Shown here piece after piece: positions 63,880 through 64,000 of a stretch of DNA of 64,000 nucleotides. Position numbers and translations under genes: made by a program. The stretch is from Pogonophryne albipinna (lineage: Eukaryota > Chordata > Actinopteri > Perciformes > Artedidraconidae): positions 2,288,424-2,352,423 of the forward strand of contig CM053256.1 of the NCBI GenBank assembly GCA_028583405.1, in the 5' to 3' direction. The stretch's first letter is position 1; each line of letters begins with the position of its first letter. Below the pieces are notes generated by a model. The model was not told the DNA's origin, searched no databases, and was given only the letters and a program-made list of their open reading frames with translations.

Positions 63880-64000
63880 TTAAGTCCCAGGCTCCTCCAA
63901 CAATGCAACACAATATATGTAAGACATAAAACAATAACAAAGACAATGAAAATAGTGCAAAGTAGTAGAAATAAAATTCTGCAAGATGATGTTGCAAGAC
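63880..64000 (+). repeat. Dispersed repeat, second copy, in oscp1 intron 1
   Basis: The phrases caggctcctccaacaatgca, atgtaagacataaaac and aatagtgcaaag match 48575-48790 in the same orientation. It runs off the window. Confidence 0.6.

Overview
This window looks like nuclear DNA from a teleost fish. It has small-exon vertebrate genes with GT-AG introns, long dinucleotide microsatellites, tRNA-derived SINEs, LINE 3' tails, and remnants resembling hAT, PIF/Harbinger and piggyBac elements and a chromodomain Ty3/gypsy element. I read splice sites by eye, so exon coordinates are models. Gene names come from remembered family features; no search was run.

The left 41 kb (1-41000) is gene-poor and rich in transposons. 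It holds a PIF/Harbinger-like element carrying a LINE fragment (4838-5581), an internally deleted gypsy element directly beside it (5584 to about 7110), and a 1.3 kb GC-rich inverted repeat (9288-10608) followed by a (TG)n tract. Further right are a 5'-truncated LINE split by a 505 bp solo LTR (11528-13303), several SINEs, and a 1.07 kb hAT element with perfect 8 bp target duplications (39073-40143). Two small unrecognised genes can be modelled here. One is a two-exon 100-residue protein (16153-16552). The other is a three-exon, 266-residue protein with a signal peptide (27012-28033), which is the best candidate for an undescribed host gene.

The right 23 kb carries a gene series that I recall as conserved in vertebrates, all on the + strand: csf3r (41124-48301, 15 coding exons, 831 residues), mrps15 (54172-57905, 8 coding exons, 239 residues), a PLAC8/cornifelin-like gene (60239-60920, 3 coding exons, 114 residues) and the first coding exon of oscp1 (63568-63679, running off the window). 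The human order CSF3R-MRPS15-OSCP1 is kept, with the PLAC8-like gene between the last two. These genes do not form a pathway: csf3r is a granulopoietic cytokine receptor, mrps15 a mitoribosome subunit, and the others are unrelated.

Most of the csf3r-mrps15 interval is one nested transposon block (about 49043-53765). A large element with long inverted terminal repeats has its left end split by two opposed Harbinger-like elements, one of which carries a MADF-domain exon. A piggyBac-like MITE with TTAA ends (61462-62085) lies between the PLAC8-like gene and oscp1.
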